From Flavobacteriales bacterium (lineage in GTDB: Bacteria; Bacteroidota; Bacteroidia; UBA10329): a DNA stretch of 64,000 nucleotides. Location: contig JAGYJL010000003.1 in NCBI GenBank assembly GCA_018402015.1, positions 27,043-91,042 on the forward strand, written 5' to 3'. How positions within the stretch are numbered: the first letter of the stretch is position 1; each line of letters starts with the position of its first letter. The translations under genes were made by a program, and so were the position numbers. This document shows positions 63,916 through 64,000 of the stretch, piece by piece. The notes under the pieces were generated by a model. That model worked only from the letters and a program-made list of their open reading frames with translations, ran no database searches and was not told the origin of the DNA.

Positions 63916-64000
63916 GTTTTTCTGAGGATTTCCTCTTCGCTGGTCGCTCATCGCTTTTCGCTATTCTAATTTTCCAGCAAGGAAACCCGTTGTCCAAGCT

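Noticed and set aside
1-64000. tRNA or rRNA genes
   Set aside because: No cloverleaf or rRNA-like segment recognised by eye; a tRNAscan-SE/Infernal run would be needed to exclude them.

Overview
The window is Bacteroidota (flavobacteria-like) chromosome. Evidence: T9SS/SprB-type secreted proteins, a PorT-like protein next to ubiE, GldL-like motifs, an IcmF-type fused mutase and ECF/CarH-type regulators. Three zones are visible. (1) 1-10.5 kb and 28.6-64 kb are mostly intact housekeeping and surface genes: valS, ettA, hisS, ubiE, porT-like, a FAD oxidoreductase, a DUF4397 repeat protein, a CarH/ECF/idi/queD/folE/photolyase light-stress cluster, fadD, a WYL regulator, an SSS symporter, a penicillin-acylase-like enzyme, an OmpR regulator and trmL. 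(2) 10.5-28.5 kb is an accessory stretch in which almost every gene is recognisable only by stitching frames: GIY-YIG/DUF4357 nuclease, exonuclease III, a large FN3 surface protein, a 2OG-Fe(II) oxygenase, icmF, a PmeII-like REase plus C5-MTase, an IS256-type transposase and an FAD/aldonolactone oxidase. Unpolished indels are the most likely cause. (3) Smaller indel patches lie in ettA/hisS (34.3-35.2 kb), at the DUF4397 start (39.3 kb) and in the photolyase (46.5-46.9 kb). Best leads: (a) a two-part motif TGTTTAA-N16-TTARACA, found upstream of the ECF sigma gene (two copies plus one degenerate) and upstream of the DUF4397 secreted protein, beside a CarH-like B12 photoreceptor gene; (b) an IS256-type transposase bracketed on both sides by arrays of about 9-10 degenerate repeats with about 21-bp period; (c) a DUF559 nuclease-like ORF with flanking direct repeats inserted inside icmF; (d) heptanucleotide tandem repeats inside valS and hisS and in the ettA-hisS gap. 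No computation or database search was run; product names come from reading the translations.
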